Source: Flavobacterium paronense (GTDB taxonomy: Bacteria > Bacteroidota > Bacteroidia > Flavobacteriales > Flavobacteriaceae). Taken from it: a DNA stretch of 64,000 bases. The translations under genes were made by a program, and so were the position numbers. Location of the stretch: positions 2,728,001 through 2,792,000 of the forward strand of contig NZ_JAUFQN010000019.1 of assembly GCF_030409795.1 (NCBI RefSeq), read 5' to 3'. The notes beneath the pieces were generated by a model, which saw only the letters and a list, made by a program, of their open reading frames with translations, did no database searches and had not been told where the DNA came from. Position 1 is the first letter of the stretch, and the number at the start of each line of letters is the position of its first letter. Shown here one piece after another: positions 46,257-55,620 of this stretch.

Positions 46257-47617
46257 TGTCTAAAATAAAAACTACTTTTTTTTGTCAAAATTGCGGCGCT
46301 CAATATGCTAAATGGCAAGGCCAATGCAATTCATGTAAAGAATGGAATACCATTGCAGAAGAGATAATTCAAAAAGAAGAAAAAACAAGTTGGAAACCAT
46401 CGAGTACAGATACTAAACGGGTTTCCAAACCACTGCGAATAAAAGAAATTGATTCGACTCAAGAAGTGCGAATGGACAGTACTGATGGCGAATTAAATCG
46501 CGTCCTTGGTGGCGGTATTGTTCCGGGTTCCTTAATCCTTTTGGGCGGAGAACCTGGCATCGGAAAAAGTACGTTGCTGTTGCAGATTTCTTTAAAATTA
46601 CCTTATAAAACCTTATATGTTTCGGGAGAAGAAAGTCAGAAACAAATTAAAATGCGCGCAGAACGTATCAATCCAAACAGTGAGAATTGCTACATTTTGA
46701 CCGAAACCAAAACCCAAAATATCTTTCGGCATATTGTAGAAACCGAACCCGATATTGTCATTATCGATTCAATACAAACGCTTCACACCGACTATATTGA
46801 TTCAACACCCGGAAGCATTTCTCAGATTAGGGAAACTACAGCTGAGCTTATAAAGTTTGCTAAAGAAACCAATATTCCTGTAATTCTGATTGGTCATATT
46901 ACCAAAGACGGAAACATTGCAGGGCCAAAAATTTTGGAACACATGGTAGATACTGTTCTTCAATTTGAAGGCGACAGAAATCATGTTTACCGAATACTCC
47001 GTTCGCTCAAAAATCGTTTTGGCTCTACAGCGGAATTGGGGATTTATGAAATGCAAGGTTCTGGCTTGCGCGAAGTTTCTAATCCTTCCGAAATTTTAAT
47101 TTCCCATCGGGAAGAAGAACTATCTGGCACGGCAATCGCCTCAACGCTGGAAGGTATGCGACCGCTGATGATTGAAATTCAAGCATTGGTTTCGACCGCA
47201 GTTTATGGAACACCGCAACGAAGTACCACAGGTTATAATGCCAAACGATTAAATATGATTTTGGCCGTATTAGAAAAACGTGCTGGCTTCCGTCTAGGGA
47301 CAAAAGACGTTTTCCTTAATGTTACTGGCGGAATTTCTGTAGATGATCCGGCAATTGATTTGGCTGTTGTTGCCGCAATTTTGTCTTCCAATGAAGATAT
47401 CGCTATCGGAAAAGAATATTGCTTTGCCGGTGAAGTTGGACTTTCAGGCGAAATTCGTCCGGTAAACCGCGTTGAGCAACGGATTCAGGAAGGAGAAAAA
47501 TTAGGCTTTTCAACCATTTTTGTATCCAAATACAATAAGATTTCCAGCAAATTTCCGGGAATAAAAGTTGTTTTGGTTTCCAAGATTGAAGAAGTGGTTG
47601 AGCAATTGTTTGGGTAA
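46256..47617 (+). CDS. radA: DNA repair protein RadA/Sms
   Basis: DnaB-type helicase that promotes branch migration in recombination. 453 residues, normal length. Zinc finger CQNCGAQYAKWQGQCNSC at residues 10-27, Walker A GGEPGIGKST, Walker B region IVIIDSIQTLH, the RadA-specific KNRFG motif, and the C-terminal Lon-like domain (GGISVDDPAIDLAVVAAILS, GEVGLSGEIRPV). Translationally coupled to the upstream esterase-like gene by one base of overlap. Confidence 0.97.
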   Translation: MSKIKTTFFCQNCGAQYAKWQGQCNSCKEWNTIAEEIIQKEEKTSWKPSSTDTKRVSKPLRIKEIDSTQEVRMDSTDGELNRVLGGGIVPGSLILLGGEPGIGKSTLLLQISLKLPYKTLYVSGEESQKQIKMRAERINPNSENCYILTETKTQNIFRHIVETEPDIVIIDSIQTLHTDYIDSTPGSISQIRETTAELIKFAKETNIPVILIGHITKDGNIAGPKILEHMVDTVLQFEGDRNHVYRILRSLKNRFGSTAELGIYEMQGSGLREVSNPSEILISHREEELSGTAIASTLEGMRPLMIEIQALVSTAVYGTPQRSTTGYNAKRLNMILAVLEKRAGFRLGTKDVFLNVTGGISVDDPAIDLAVVAAILSSNEDIAIGKEYCFAGEVGLSGEIRPVNRVEQRIQEGEKLGFSTIFVSKYNKISSKFPGIKVVLVSKIEEVVEQLFG

Positions 47618-47629
47618 GGAAATAACACT

Positions 47630-49579
47630 ATGAAAAATGAAAAACAAAAAGCATTTCTCTTCCTAAAAATCTTTGGCGGATTGTTGCTGCTAGGTTTGCT
47701 GTTGCTTTTTGCTTTTCGGAATACAATTTTAGACAAAGTCATTCATCGCATTGATGCCAAACTCGAACGGGACTATCAATGCACCTTAACGATACAAAAA
47801 GCCGAATTTCATGGTTTGACGAACATAGAATTTCAGAACATTTCTTTGGTGCCAAAAAAAGCCGACACATTGGTACAAATCAGTAAACTGAAAACTAATG
47901 TTAGTTTCTGGAAACTTATTATTGGTGATATTCAATTGGGAAAACTAGAAATTAATAAAGGGTTTATTCAATTAGTGAAGACCAAAAACGGTAGCAATTT
48001 TGATGCTTTTCTACATTCAAAAAAAGAGAAGGATGAAAATGCGGAAGTCAATTATGCTAAGCTTTTAAATCGTATTTCATCCAAGTTAATGGATTTAATT
48101 CCAACTGACATGCAGGTAAACGGTTTTGCATTTAAAATAAATGACAAAGGAAACAAAGTGATTTTTGATTTCAATCAATTGGTTTTAAACGATAAAAAAC
48201 TCACCACCATTATTCAGGTTACTGCTGATAATTTTTCACAGCAGTGGAGTATTAATGGTTTTGCCGACCCAAGAGACAGAAAAGCAGATCTGACTTTTGC
48301 CAATGCTGAAAATGACACGATTAAAATTCCGTATTTGGATAAAAAATTCAACTTAAAAACGGGTTTCAAATCCATTCACTTCAACATGGAAAACTTAGCT
48401 ATAGAGAGTGGAAAATTACACATTGACGGTTATTCTTCTATTGAAAATTTATTTGTCAATCATGCCAAAATTGCCAGTAAAGACGTCGTTATAAAAAATG
48501 CCCGCTTTGATTATCATTGGATAGTTGGCGAACGTTTTATTGCTTTGGATAGCACTTCTACGCTGCAATTAAACAACATCAAATGCCAACCTTATTTATC
48601 GTATACCAACGAAAAAGATAAAGTTTACAGGCTTCTATTGAAGATTCCTAAAATGAAAGCACAGGATTTTATAACCTCCTTACCTACCGGATTATTTCGT
48701 CATTTTGAAGGCATGCAAGCACAAGGGAATTTTAGCTATGGGTTGAATTTTGAATTCAATAACCACAAGCCTAACGATGTGGTTTTTGAAAGCAAACTCA
48801 AACCTGAAGGACTGAAAATTAACAAATATGGCGAAGCCGATTTAAACAAAATCAATGGCGAATTTGTCTATCGTGCTATTGATAAAGGTATTTTACAAAG
48901 ACCTATTTTGGTTGGTGCTTCTAATCCAAATTTTACATCTTTGTCATCAATCTCACCTTATTTGCAAAAGTGTGTTTTGACCAGTGAAGACCCTTCCTTT
49001 ATGACACATCGCGGATTCATAAATGAAGCCTTCAAACAATCGATTGCCAAGAATATCCGCACCAAAAAATTCTCTCGTGGCGCCAGTACCATTAGTATGC
49101 AATTGGTAAAAAATGTATTTCTAACTCGGGAAAAAACATTGTCTCGAAAATTAGAAGAAATTCTATTGGTTTATATTTTAGAAAACAACAGAATTAGTTC
49201 AAAAGAACGTATGCTCGAAGTTTATTTTAACATCATCGAATGGGGACCAAATGTATACGGAATTGGAGAAGCATCGCAGTTTTATTTCCAAAAAAGACCT
49301 TCCGATTTGAATGTAAATGAATGCCTGTTTTTGGCAACTATTATTCCGAGTCCAAAAAAATTCATGTACCGTTTTGATGCTACTAACCAATTGAAACCTT
49401 CTGTCAAACAGCAAGAGACTTTCTTAACCAAACTGATGTTTCGGCGCGCTATTTTGACGACTAATGACACCATTGATAATTTTCCATTGTCCATTTCGGG
49501 CCCAGCAAAATTGTTTTTAAAACAAAAAACAACTGTCATTGATTCCGAAGATACTCCAGTAGAAGAATTTGAATTTTAG
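47630..49579 (+). CDS. AsmA-like/GT51 transglycosylase fusion protein
   Basis: 649 residues. One N-terminal membrane anchor (about 12-30, GGLLLLGLLLLFAF), then some 390 residues with AsmA-like beta sequence (CTLTIQKAEFHGLTNIEF, FQNISLVPKKADTLVQI), then a complete GT51 peptidoglycan glycosyltransferase (about 440-590): EDPSFMTHRG with the catalytic Glu, GASTISMQLVKNVFL, RKLEEILLVY and KERMLEVYFNIIEWGPNVYG. There is no transpeptidase domain, unlike class A PBPs. Predicted to polymerise lipid II on the periplasmic side of the inner membrane. 12 bases after radA, so in the same operon. Confidence 0.88.
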   Translation: MKNEKQKAFLFLKIFGGLLLLGLLLLFAFRNTILDKVIHRIDAKLERDYQCTLTIQKAEFHGLTNIEFQNISLVPKKADTLVQISKLKTNVSFWKLIIGDIQLGKLEINKGFIQLVKTKNGSNFDAFLHSKKEKDENAEVNYAKLLNRISSKLMDLIPTDMQVNGFAFKINDKGNKVIFDFNQLVLNDKKLTTIIQVTADNFSQQWSINGFADPRDRKADLTFANAENDTIKIPYLDKKFNLKTGFKSIHFNMENLAIESGKLHIDGYSSIENLFVNHAKIASKDVVIKNARFDYHWIVGERFIALDSTSTLQLNNIKCQPYLSYTNEKDKVYRLLLKIPKMKAQDFITSLPTGLFRHFEGMQAQGNFSYGLNFEFNNHKPNDVVFESKLKPEGLKINKYGEADLNKINGEFVYRAIDKGILQRPILVGASNPNFTSLSSISPYLQKCVLTSEDPSFMTHRGFINEAFKQSIAKNIRTKKFSRGASTISMQLVKNVFLTREKTLSRKLEEILLVYILENNRISSKERMLEVYFNIIEWGPNVYGIGEASQFYFQKRPSDLNVNECLFLATIIPSPKKFMYRFDATNQLKPSVKQQETFLTKLMFRRAILTTNDTIDNFPLSISGPAKLFLKQKTTVIDSEDTPVEEFEF

Positions 49580-49686
49580 ATAAAACTATCGACTACAATT
49601 CAAAACACAGAAGCTACTTCAGTATAAAGTGAATACTTTTTCTTATATTTTTACGTTGTTATAGATAGTAATTATAATTTTATATC

Positions 49687-51345
49687 ATGAAAAAACTTAT
49701 TTTATGTCTGTCCCTTTTGGTCTCAACCACTATTTTGGCACAGAAACCAATTTTCACCACTGCGAAAGTCAAAGCAGCAACAGTTTATTTCAATGCAGCC
49801 GAACTATCGCAAACCACTGCTGTAAATATTCCTGCCGGAACCAGCGAAATTGTGATAAAAAATGTTGCCGATTATTTGAATGAAAGTACTGTTCAGATTG
49901 GCGCACCCAATTCGGTTACGGTATTATCAGTGCAGTTCACACAAAATTATATTTCAGAATACGAAATTGACGAAGCCAATCCGGTGATTAAAAAAGTACG
50001 TGACAGCATTACCTGGACACAAAAAGAAATCAAAAAAGTACAAATTGAAACCTATTCTAATAAACAAACCATTGCGCTTTTAGATGCCAATCAAAATGTT
50101 GGTGGCGCCAATACCGGCTTGAATGTAACCGAATTAATGAAGTTAGTCGATTTCTACAAAACCAAAAGAACCGAACTTGACAATACCATTGTTACTATGG
50201 AAGAGAAGGAAAGAAAACTCAATCTGAAACTCAAAAACCTAAACGACAAACTCGAAATAAATACCCAAAAAGAAGAGAAAAACTCCAAAGGCAAACTGAT
50301 TATTCAAGTGATGAATGATATCGCAGGATTGGTCAATTTGGACATTAATTATATTACCGATAACGCTTCGTGGACACCTTTTTACGATTTGCGTGCTGAG
50401 AATATTACAGCACCAATAAATATGATGTACAAAGCACAAGTAGTTCAAAGTACAGGAATAGACTGGAAAAAAGTGAATTTAACATTGTCATCCGGAAACC
50501 CTAATCAGAATAATCAAATGCCGCTATTGAGTTCTTGGTTTTTGAGGTATCAAGATAATATATTGTATGATAAAATTTCAGTGAATGGCTATCTTGGTGT
50601 TCAAAATAAATTACAAGGAAGAGCTGCTGGAATTAAGGTAAAAAAAGAATTAGCAAATAGCTATACATATGTTGATACCATTTCTTCTGATAATGAAATT
50701 GCTTCTGTATCAAATTACACCAACATTCAAGAAAACCAGCTCAATGTTTCCTTTGACATAGACATTCCGTATGATATTTTATCCAATGGAAAACCTCACA
50801 GTGTAGCCTTAAAAGAAATCAAATTGCCAGCTACTTATAAATATTATGCCGCACCACGAGTAGAAAAAGAAGCGTTTCTTTTGGCGGAAATCAATGATTA
50901 TTCGAAGTATAATTTATTGTCCGGTGAAGCTAATATCATCTTTGAAGGATTGTATGTTGGCAAAACGATGATTAATCCAAATCAAACATCAGACACTTTG
51001 AATTTGAGCATGGGACGTGATAAAAAAATCTCCATCAAGCGTGAAAAAGTAGTAGACAAATCGGGAACACGTTTTTTATCGTCTAAAAAAGAACAAACAT
51101 TTACTTACGATATCACTATCAGAAATAACAAAAAAGAAGCTGCCGATGTTACACTAAAAGACCAGTATCCATTAAGCACGGATAAAGAAGTTGAAATTGA
51201 ATTATTGGAAAGCAATGGCGCCAAAGAAAACAAAGAAACCGGTATTCTGACTTGGAATTTAAAATTGGCCTCTAATGAAACTAAGAAAATCAGAATCAGT
51301 TATAAAGTCAAATATCCCAAAGATAAAATCATAGATAATCTATAA
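49687..51345 (+). CDS. Exported DUF4139 (mucoidy inhibitor A-like) protein
   Basis: 552 residues. Signal peptide ending TTILAQ. N-terminal DUF4140 part (KAATVYFNAAELSQTTAVNI), a coiled-coil of about residues 95-200 (rich in K, E, L), then DUF4139 (LDINYITDNASWTPFYDLRA, YKAQVVQSTGIDWKKVNLTL, NNKKEAADVTLKDQYP, IRISYKVKYPKD). Function unknown; exported. An insertion near residue 310 contains LQGRAAGIKV, the signature loop of SusC-type TonB receptor plugs. It has its own terminator. Confidence 0.88.
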   Translation: MKKLILCLSLLVSTTILAQKPIFTTAKVKAATVYFNAAELSQTTAVNIPAGTSEIVIKNVADYLNESTVQIGAPNSVTVLSVQFTQNYISEYEIDEANPVIKKVRDSITWTQKEIKKVQIETYSNKQTIALLDANQNVGGANTGLNVTELMKLVDFYKTKRTELDNTIVTMEEKERKLNLKLKNLNDKLEINTQKEEKNSKGKLIIQVMNDIAGLVNLDINYITDNASWTPFYDLRAENITAPINMMYKAQVVQSTGIDWKKVNLTLSSGNPNQNNQMPLLSSWFLRYQDNILYDKISVNGYLGVQNKLQGRAAGIKVKKELANSYTYVDTISSDNEIASVSNYTNIQENQLNVSFDIDIPYDILSNGKPHSVALKEIKLPATYKYYAAPRVEKEAFLLAEINDYSKYNLLSGEANIIFEGLYVGKTMINPNQTSDTLNLSMGRDKKISIKREKVVDKSGTRFLSSKKEQTFTYDITIRNNKKEAADVTLKDQYPLSTDKEVEIELLESNGAKENKETGILTWNLKLASNETKKIRISYKVKYPKDKIIDNL

Positions 51346-51352
51346 AATCAAC

Positions 51353-51380
51353 AACGCAATCCTAACCGATTGCGTTTTTT
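51353..51380 (+). terminator. Terminator after the DUF4139 gene
   Basis: AACGCAATC-CTAACC-GATTGCGTTTTTT is a perfect hairpin with T run, 7 bases past the stop codon. Confidence 0.9.
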
Positions 51381-51388
51381 ATGACAAT

Positions 51389-51418
51389 TTGATTGTAACC
51401 TTTTTATTTCTAACTTTA
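51389..51418 (+). promoter_or_regulatory. Candidate promoter of the sugar dehydrogenase gene
   Basis: TTG (51389-51391), a 19-base spacer and TAACTTTA (51411-51418), one base off the consensus. It fixes the start codon at 51434 rather than further upstream. Confidence 0.45.
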
Positions 51419-51433
51419 CGAAAAATAAGTTTT

Positions 51434-52837
51434 ATGAAAAAACTATTACTTCTATTCATTCTCCTTTCTACTCTTTTTTCAAACGCTCAAACTATTGCTT
51501 TGCAAAGTTTTGCAACAGGTTTTTCTAATGCGGTTGGAATAGTTCATCCTCCAAATGACAGCCGCCTTTTTGTATTACAACGATTTGGTTTAATAAGAAT
51601 ACTAAATTCAAACGGGACAATAACTGCAACTCCATTTCTTGACGTTTCAACTCTGGTAAGTACAAGTCCGGGAAATGAAAGAGGCTTGTTGGGCTTAGCA
51701 TTCCACCCAAATTATGCCACTAATGGAATATTTTTTATTAATTATACCGATACATTGGGAGATACCGTTATTGCTAAATATACTGTTTCTGCAAATCCAG
51801 ATGTAGCCAATACTACAGCAACAATTTTAATGACAATTGACCAACCTTTTTCTAATCACAATGGTGGCTGTATAAATTTTGGCCCTGACGGATATTTATA
51901 TATTGGTATGGGAGATGGTGGAAGCTCTGGAGACCCTAATGGTTATGCTCAAAACTTAACCGTTGATGCTGCAAATCCGAGTAGAATAAATTTGGGAAAA
52001 ATGCTTCGTATAGATGTGGACACCACAGTTGGCGCTCTAAATTATGGCTTTCCTCCAACCAATCCGTTTATAAATGAACCGGGTAAAGAAGCAATATGGG
52101 CTTACGGTTTGCGTAACCCTTGGAAATTTTCATTCAATCGATTAAATGGTGATTTATGGATTGGCGATGTTGGACAAGGTGCTGTTGAAGAGGTAGATAA
52201 AATAACCGCTCCTTTACCGACAGGTTTAAATTTTGGTTGGCGATGTTATGAAGGAAATTCAACTTATAATACTTCTGGTTGTGCTCCGATGTCAAGTATG
52301 GTTTTTCCGGTGGCTCAATATGATCATTCCACTGGATGTGCTATAACTGGTGGCTATTTATATACTGGAAGTATGTATCCTAATTTTGCTAATAACTATT
52401 TTTATACCGATTATTGCGATAACAAAATTAGAACTTTAAATGCGGCAAATGTAGTGTCAACTACCGCTTCTTTCACTGGGAATTTTACAGCTTTTGGTGA
52501 AGATGCAAACGGAGAATTATATGTCGCGGGTATTACAAATGGCATAATCTATAAAATCATAGATTCTTCGCTTGGTTTAAATGACTTTAATAAAAATGGA
52601 CTAAGCTTTTATCCAAATCCGGCGAAAACCGAAATTTTTATTAAAAATAGTGCTGAAACAGTTCTTTCCAAAGCGAAAATTTTTGACTTAACCGGGAAAT
52701 TGGTGCTAACTAAAACTATTGAAAATAATGATAGTAATCCTTCGGTAAATATCACTGCTTTATCTAGCGGATTTTATATGATTGCTGTTGAAGATGTATC
52801 CGGAAATCAGTATCAGTCTAAATTGGTTGTAGAATAA
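51434..52837 (+). CDS. Secreted PQQ-dependent sugar (glucose/sorbosone) dehydrogenase-like protein with T9SS sorting domain
   Basis: 467 residues. Signal peptide MKKLLLLFILLSTLFSNAQ; then a six-bladed beta-propeller of the glucose/sorbosone dehydrogenase family (ERGLLGLAFHPNYATNGIFF, HNGGCINFGPDGYLYIGMGD with the catalytic His, WAYGLRNPWKFSFN, GDVGQGAVEEVDKI, GGYLYTGSMYPNFANNYFY). The last 80 residues (LSFYPNPAKTEIFI to KLVVE) are a type A T9SS signal, so it works outside the cell. The family oxidises aldoses to lactones with PQQ; whether PQQ is taken from outside or this is a non-catalytic propeller is unknown. Confidence 0.9.
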   Translation: MKKLLLLFILLSTLFSNAQTIALQSFATGFSNAVGIVHPPNDSRLFVLQRFGLIRILNSNGTITATPFLDVSTLVSTSPGNERGLLGLAFHPNYATNGIFFINYTDTLGDTVIAKYTVSANPDVANTTATILMTIDQPFSNHNGGCINFGPDGYLYIGMGDGGSSGDPNGYAQNLTVDAANPSRINLGKMLRIDVDTTVGALNYGFPPTNPFINEPGKEAIWAYGLRNPWKFSFNRLNGDLWIGDVGQGAVEEVDKITAPLPTGLNFGWRCYEGNSTYNTSGCAPMSSMVFPVAQYDHSTGCAITGGYLYTGSMYPNFANNYFYTDYCDNKIRTLNAANVVSTTASFTGNFTAFGEDANGELYVAGITNGIIYKIIDSSLGLNDFNKNGLSFYPNPAKTEIFIKNSAETVLSKAKIFDLTGKLVLTKTIENNDSNPSVNITALSSGFYMIAVEDVSGNQYQSKLVVE

Positions 52838-52851
52838 AACAAAGAGGCTTG

Positions 52852-53196
52852 ATGCAAAACACCTCAACGCTACCCATGCTAATGTTTACTTTTGGATTAT
52901 TATTTTTGGTTATTTCTTTTGTGGAATATTTTTTTCCGTCAAAAAGCAGAAATCAAAAAGGATATAGAACAAAAAAAGCATTGTATTCTCAGGAAACCTG
53001 GGATTTTGCTCAAAAATATTATGCCAAAATGCTTTTTCGCTGTTCCTTACTTTTGATTGTTTTGTCTTTTATAGCAACATTTATGACTTTCTCGGATACC
53101 CTTGCAATAGTGACATTCTTTATAACAATACTGCTTTTAAGTTTTTTTATTTATTATAAAACAGAAAATGCCTTGAAGAAAAAGTTTGATTTTTAA
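52852..53196 (+). CDS. Small membrane protein, unknown function
   Basis: 114 residues from the ATG at 52852 (a TTG directly before could extend by one codon). Three hydrophobic helices: about residues 8-26 (PMLMFTFGLLFLVISFVEYF), 62-80 and 84-102. Between them lies a basic segment (SKSRNQKGYRTKKALYSQ). The arrangement resembles SdpI-type proteins, with the ETWDFAQKYYAKMLF part agreeing with the SdpI/YhfL C-terminal pattern, but this is only a suggestion. It is 14 bases downstream of the dehydrogenase and overlaps the convergent aldo/keto reductase gene by 4 bases. Confidence 0.65.
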   Translation: MQNTSTLPMLMFTFGLLFLVISFVEYFFPSKSRNQKGYRTKKALYSQETWDFAQKYYAKMLFRCSLLLIVLSFIATFMTFSDTLAIVTFFITILLLSFFIYYKTENALKKKFDF

Positions 53197-54227
53197 GGTG
53201 CCGGATTCGGAATCAATTCCTGAATTTTATTGATTTCATTTATAACTTCTTGCGACAAAACGGTTTCAAAAGCCACAATGTTTTCCTGAAGCTGCTCCAT
53301 GGTTGTTGCACCAATTATAGTTGACGTCACAAAATCTTGTTGGTTTACAAAAGCCAGTGCCATTTGAGTTAAAGTTAATCTGTTGGCTTCAGCTAATTCC
53401 TGATACATTTTTGTAGCTCGGTGACAGTTTTCGTTAGAATAACGTGAAAACTGAGGAAACAATCCTAAACGTGATGTTGGTAAAACTCCGTTCAAATGTT
53501 TGCCAGTCAAAAAGCTGAATCCCAAAGGAGAATAAGCCAGTAAACCAACATTTTCGCGCATACCGATTTCAGAAAGTCCCACTTCATACAAACGATTCAG
53601 TAACGAATAGGGATTTTGAATGGTTACAATTCTTGGCAAATTATGTTTCTCGCTTTCGCTGATAAATTTCATTACACCATATGGATTTTCATTGGAAACG
53701 CCAATGTGTTTTAGCTTTCCTTCTTTGATTAAACCATCATAAACGCTCAGCACTTCAAAGAAATTTTCCTGCCAATTCGTGTCAATTTTTGAAATGCCAC
53801 GTTGCCCGAACATATTCATGATGCGCTCCGGCCAATGCATTTGATACAAATCGATATAATCGGTCTGCAGGTTTTTTAAACTCAAATCAACTGCTTCGTG
53901 TATGCTTTTCTTTGAAAAATCTAACGGATTTCTGATGTATTCCATCTTTCTGTTTGGTCCGGCAATTTTAGTAGCAATGACTAAGTCTTCTCTTTTTCCT
54001 GATTTTTTTAACCACGTTCCAATATACTTTTCGGTAAGTCCAAGTGTGGCTTCGCGGGCAGCTATTGGATACATTTCGGCGGTATCGATAAAAGTAACGC
54101 CATTATCTGTAGCATAATCCAATTGGGAATGGGCATCGCTTTCTGAGTTTTGTTCTCCGAAAGTCATGGTGCCAAGGCAAATTTTGCTAACTTTTATATC
54201 AGTATTGGGTAAGGTAGTATAATTCAT
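53193..54227 (-). CDS. Aldo/keto reductase, Tas-like
   Basis: 344 residues from the ATG at 54227, which starts the typical MNYTTLPNTDIKVSKICLGT. NADPH-dependent carbonyl reductase of the TIM-barrel family. Catalytic residues: Asp and Tyr in FIDTAEMYPI, Lys in LVIATKIAG, His in DLYQMHWP. Cofactor region TSTIIGATTMEQL near the C-terminus. The length and EMYPI/HWPER patterns match E. coli Tas. Substrate unknown. The in-frame ATG at 54260 gives an N-terminal extension without family match. Confidence 0.92.
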   Translation of the reverse strand: MNYTTLPNTDIKVSKICLGTMTFGEQNSESDAHSQLDYATDNGVTFIDTAEMYPIAAREATLGLTEKYIGTWLKKSGKREDLVIATKIAGPNRKMEYIRNPLDFSKKSIHEAVDLSLKNLQTDYIDLYQMHWPERIMNMFGQRGISKIDTNWQENFFEVLSVYDGLIKEGKLKHIGVSNENPYGVMKFISESEKHNLPRIVTIQNPYSLLNRLYEVGLSEIGMRENVGLLAYSPLGFSFLTGKHLNGVLPTSRLGLFPQFSRYSNENCHRATKMYQELAEANRLTLTQMALAFVNQQDFVTSTIIGATTMEQLQENIVAFETVLSQEVINEINKIQELIPNPAP

Positions 54228-54605
54228 TTTTGGAATTTGAAGTCGATTTTTGTGGCACAAAAGTAAAATATTGTAATCGTTTAAATGGTTTGATTAACAC
54301 ATTTTTTGGAAACGTTTACGAATAAAAAATTCCTAATACGGTAAACAAAAAATCCTGCATTAGAATCATTTTAATCCTAATGCGAAATCAAAACAATCTT
54401 AATGTGAAATCATCTTGTCGACAACGCGTAATTTTTTTGTTTACCGTATTGGCGGAGAAGAAAATCCTGCATTACTATTTTTTTGTTTACCATATTAGAA
54501 AACAAAAAAATCATGCATTGAAAAACAAACTCTCTACCGTATTAGACATAAAAAAAGGTCCAAAGCCTAAACCCTGAACCTTTTCAATTGACTTTTGCCT
54601 ATTTA
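54228..54605. other. Repeat-rich intergenic region
   Basis: No credible gene in 378 bases. AATACGGTAAACAAAAAAT (54335-54353) has an inverted copy ATTTTTTGTTTACCGTATT (about 54432-54450) and a second, weaker inverted copy (TTTTGTTTACCATATT, 54481-54496). AATCCTGCATTA occurs at 54351-54362 and 54463-54474, and AATCATGCATTG at about 54509. AATCCTAATGCGAAATCA and AATCTTAATGTGAAATCA repeat directly (54373 and 54396). It also contains the OmpA-like gene terminator. Confidence 0.7.
54550..54584 (-). terminator. Terminator after the OmpA-like gene
   Basis: On the minus strand AAAGGTTC and GGACCTTTTTTT pair around a 17-base loop, ending in a T run; 22 bases past the stop codon. The hairpin is imperfect. 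Confidence 0.6.
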
Positions 54606-55571
54606 CTAAAACTCATTCAGCATCTTAGAAATCTCGTCTAATTTTGGAGTCAGGATAATTTCAATTCTTCGATTCTTCGCTTTACCTTCATTGGTATCAT
54701 TACTCAATAACGGAGCAAATTCGCCACGGCCTGCAGCAGTTAAGTTTTGCTTTCTGATTCCGCCATTTTCACATAAAATATTTACAATCGCTGTGGCTCT
54801 TTTAGTAGATAAATCCCAGTTGTTTTCTATACCACCACCAATATTTCCCAGAATTTTATCGTTGTCGGTATGCCCTTCAATCAAAACGGTAATGTCCGGA
54901 TTTTGAGCCAGAACTTTTCCAACTTCAACTACAGCGCTTCTACCTTCTGAACCCACAGCCCAGCTTCCGGTTTGGAACAGCAATTTGTTTTCCATCGACA
55001 CATATACTTTTCCGTTTTTTTGGTAAACAGTCAATCCTTTTCCTTCAAAGGCATTCAATGCTTTTGACAAGGTATCTTTCAGCTTTTTCATAGCGGCATC
55101 TTTCGCTGCTATCATGCTTTCTAACTCGTTTAATCGTTTAGTGTTTGATGCTAATTCGCTGCTTAGTTTATTCAATCGGTCTTGCTCAGCCGCCAATGTT
55201 TTTTCTTTAGCGTCAAGTTGGGCCAACAAATCACGATTCTTTGCCATATTGGTTTCTAAGGCATCGTTGCTGTTTTTCTCTAAGGCGGCATACGAATCTT
55301 GTAAAGCTTTCAAGTTGTTGCTTGTTGCTGTGCAATCCGCTTGTAGTTTGTCCCTGTCAGCTTTTAGTTGATCACGTTCTGCTGTCAAGGCTTTATTCAC
55401 CGAATCAAATTCGGCATTAGCTTTATGAAGTTCATCGTTTTCATCCGATAAGAATCGGTTTTCCTTTTTTAAATCGGTGTATTTGTTTTCCAAATCGTTG
55501 TAGATTTTTTTGGAAACACATGATGTCATCAAATTTAATAAGGCAAGGCTTAAAATTATTTTTCTAATCAT
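54606..55571 (-). CDS. OmpA-like lipoprotein with coiled coil
   Basis: 321 residues from the ATG at 55571, where the signal peptide (MIRKIILSLALLNLMTSC) ends with a lipobox Cys. Residues about 25-175 form a long coiled coil rich in K, E, L, D, N (ALTAERDQLKADRDKLQADC). The C-terminal OmpA domain (about 195-315) has LLFQTGSWAVGSEGRSAVVE, VLIEGHTDND, WDLSTKRATAIV and NRRIEIIL, with the Asp and Arg that bind diaminopimelate of peptidoglycan. It therefore ties the outer membrane to the cell wall. Located downstream of xth. Confidence 0.9.
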   Translation of the reverse strand: MIRKIILSLALLNLMTSCVSKKIYNDLENKYTDLKKENRFLSDENDELHKANAEFDSVNKALTAERDQLKADRDKLQADCTATSNNLKALQDSYAALEKNSNDALETNMAKNRDLLAQLDAKEKTLAAEQDRLNKLSSELASNTKRLNELESMIAAKDAAMKKLKDTLSKALNAFEGKGLTVYQKNGKVYVSMENKLLFQTGSWAVGSEGRSAVVEVGKVLAQNPDITVLIEGHTDNDKILGNIGGGIENNWDLSTKRATAIVNILCENGGIRKQNLTAAGRGEFAPLLSNDTNEGKAKNRRIEIILTPKLDEISKMLNEF

Positions 55572-55620
55572 TCTCATCTGTATTCTATTTTCTATGTTCT
55601 TTTCTCTTGCTTCTTTTCTC

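Noticed and set aside
46046..46324. Minus-strand frame rich in GGVSVG repeats
   Set aside because: It is the antisense of the Pro/Thr repeat tail of the esterase-like protein.
54380..54577. 65-codon plus-strand frame in the repeat-rich region
   Set aside because: It is made of the repeats and the terminator, has no recognisable domain and no promoter.
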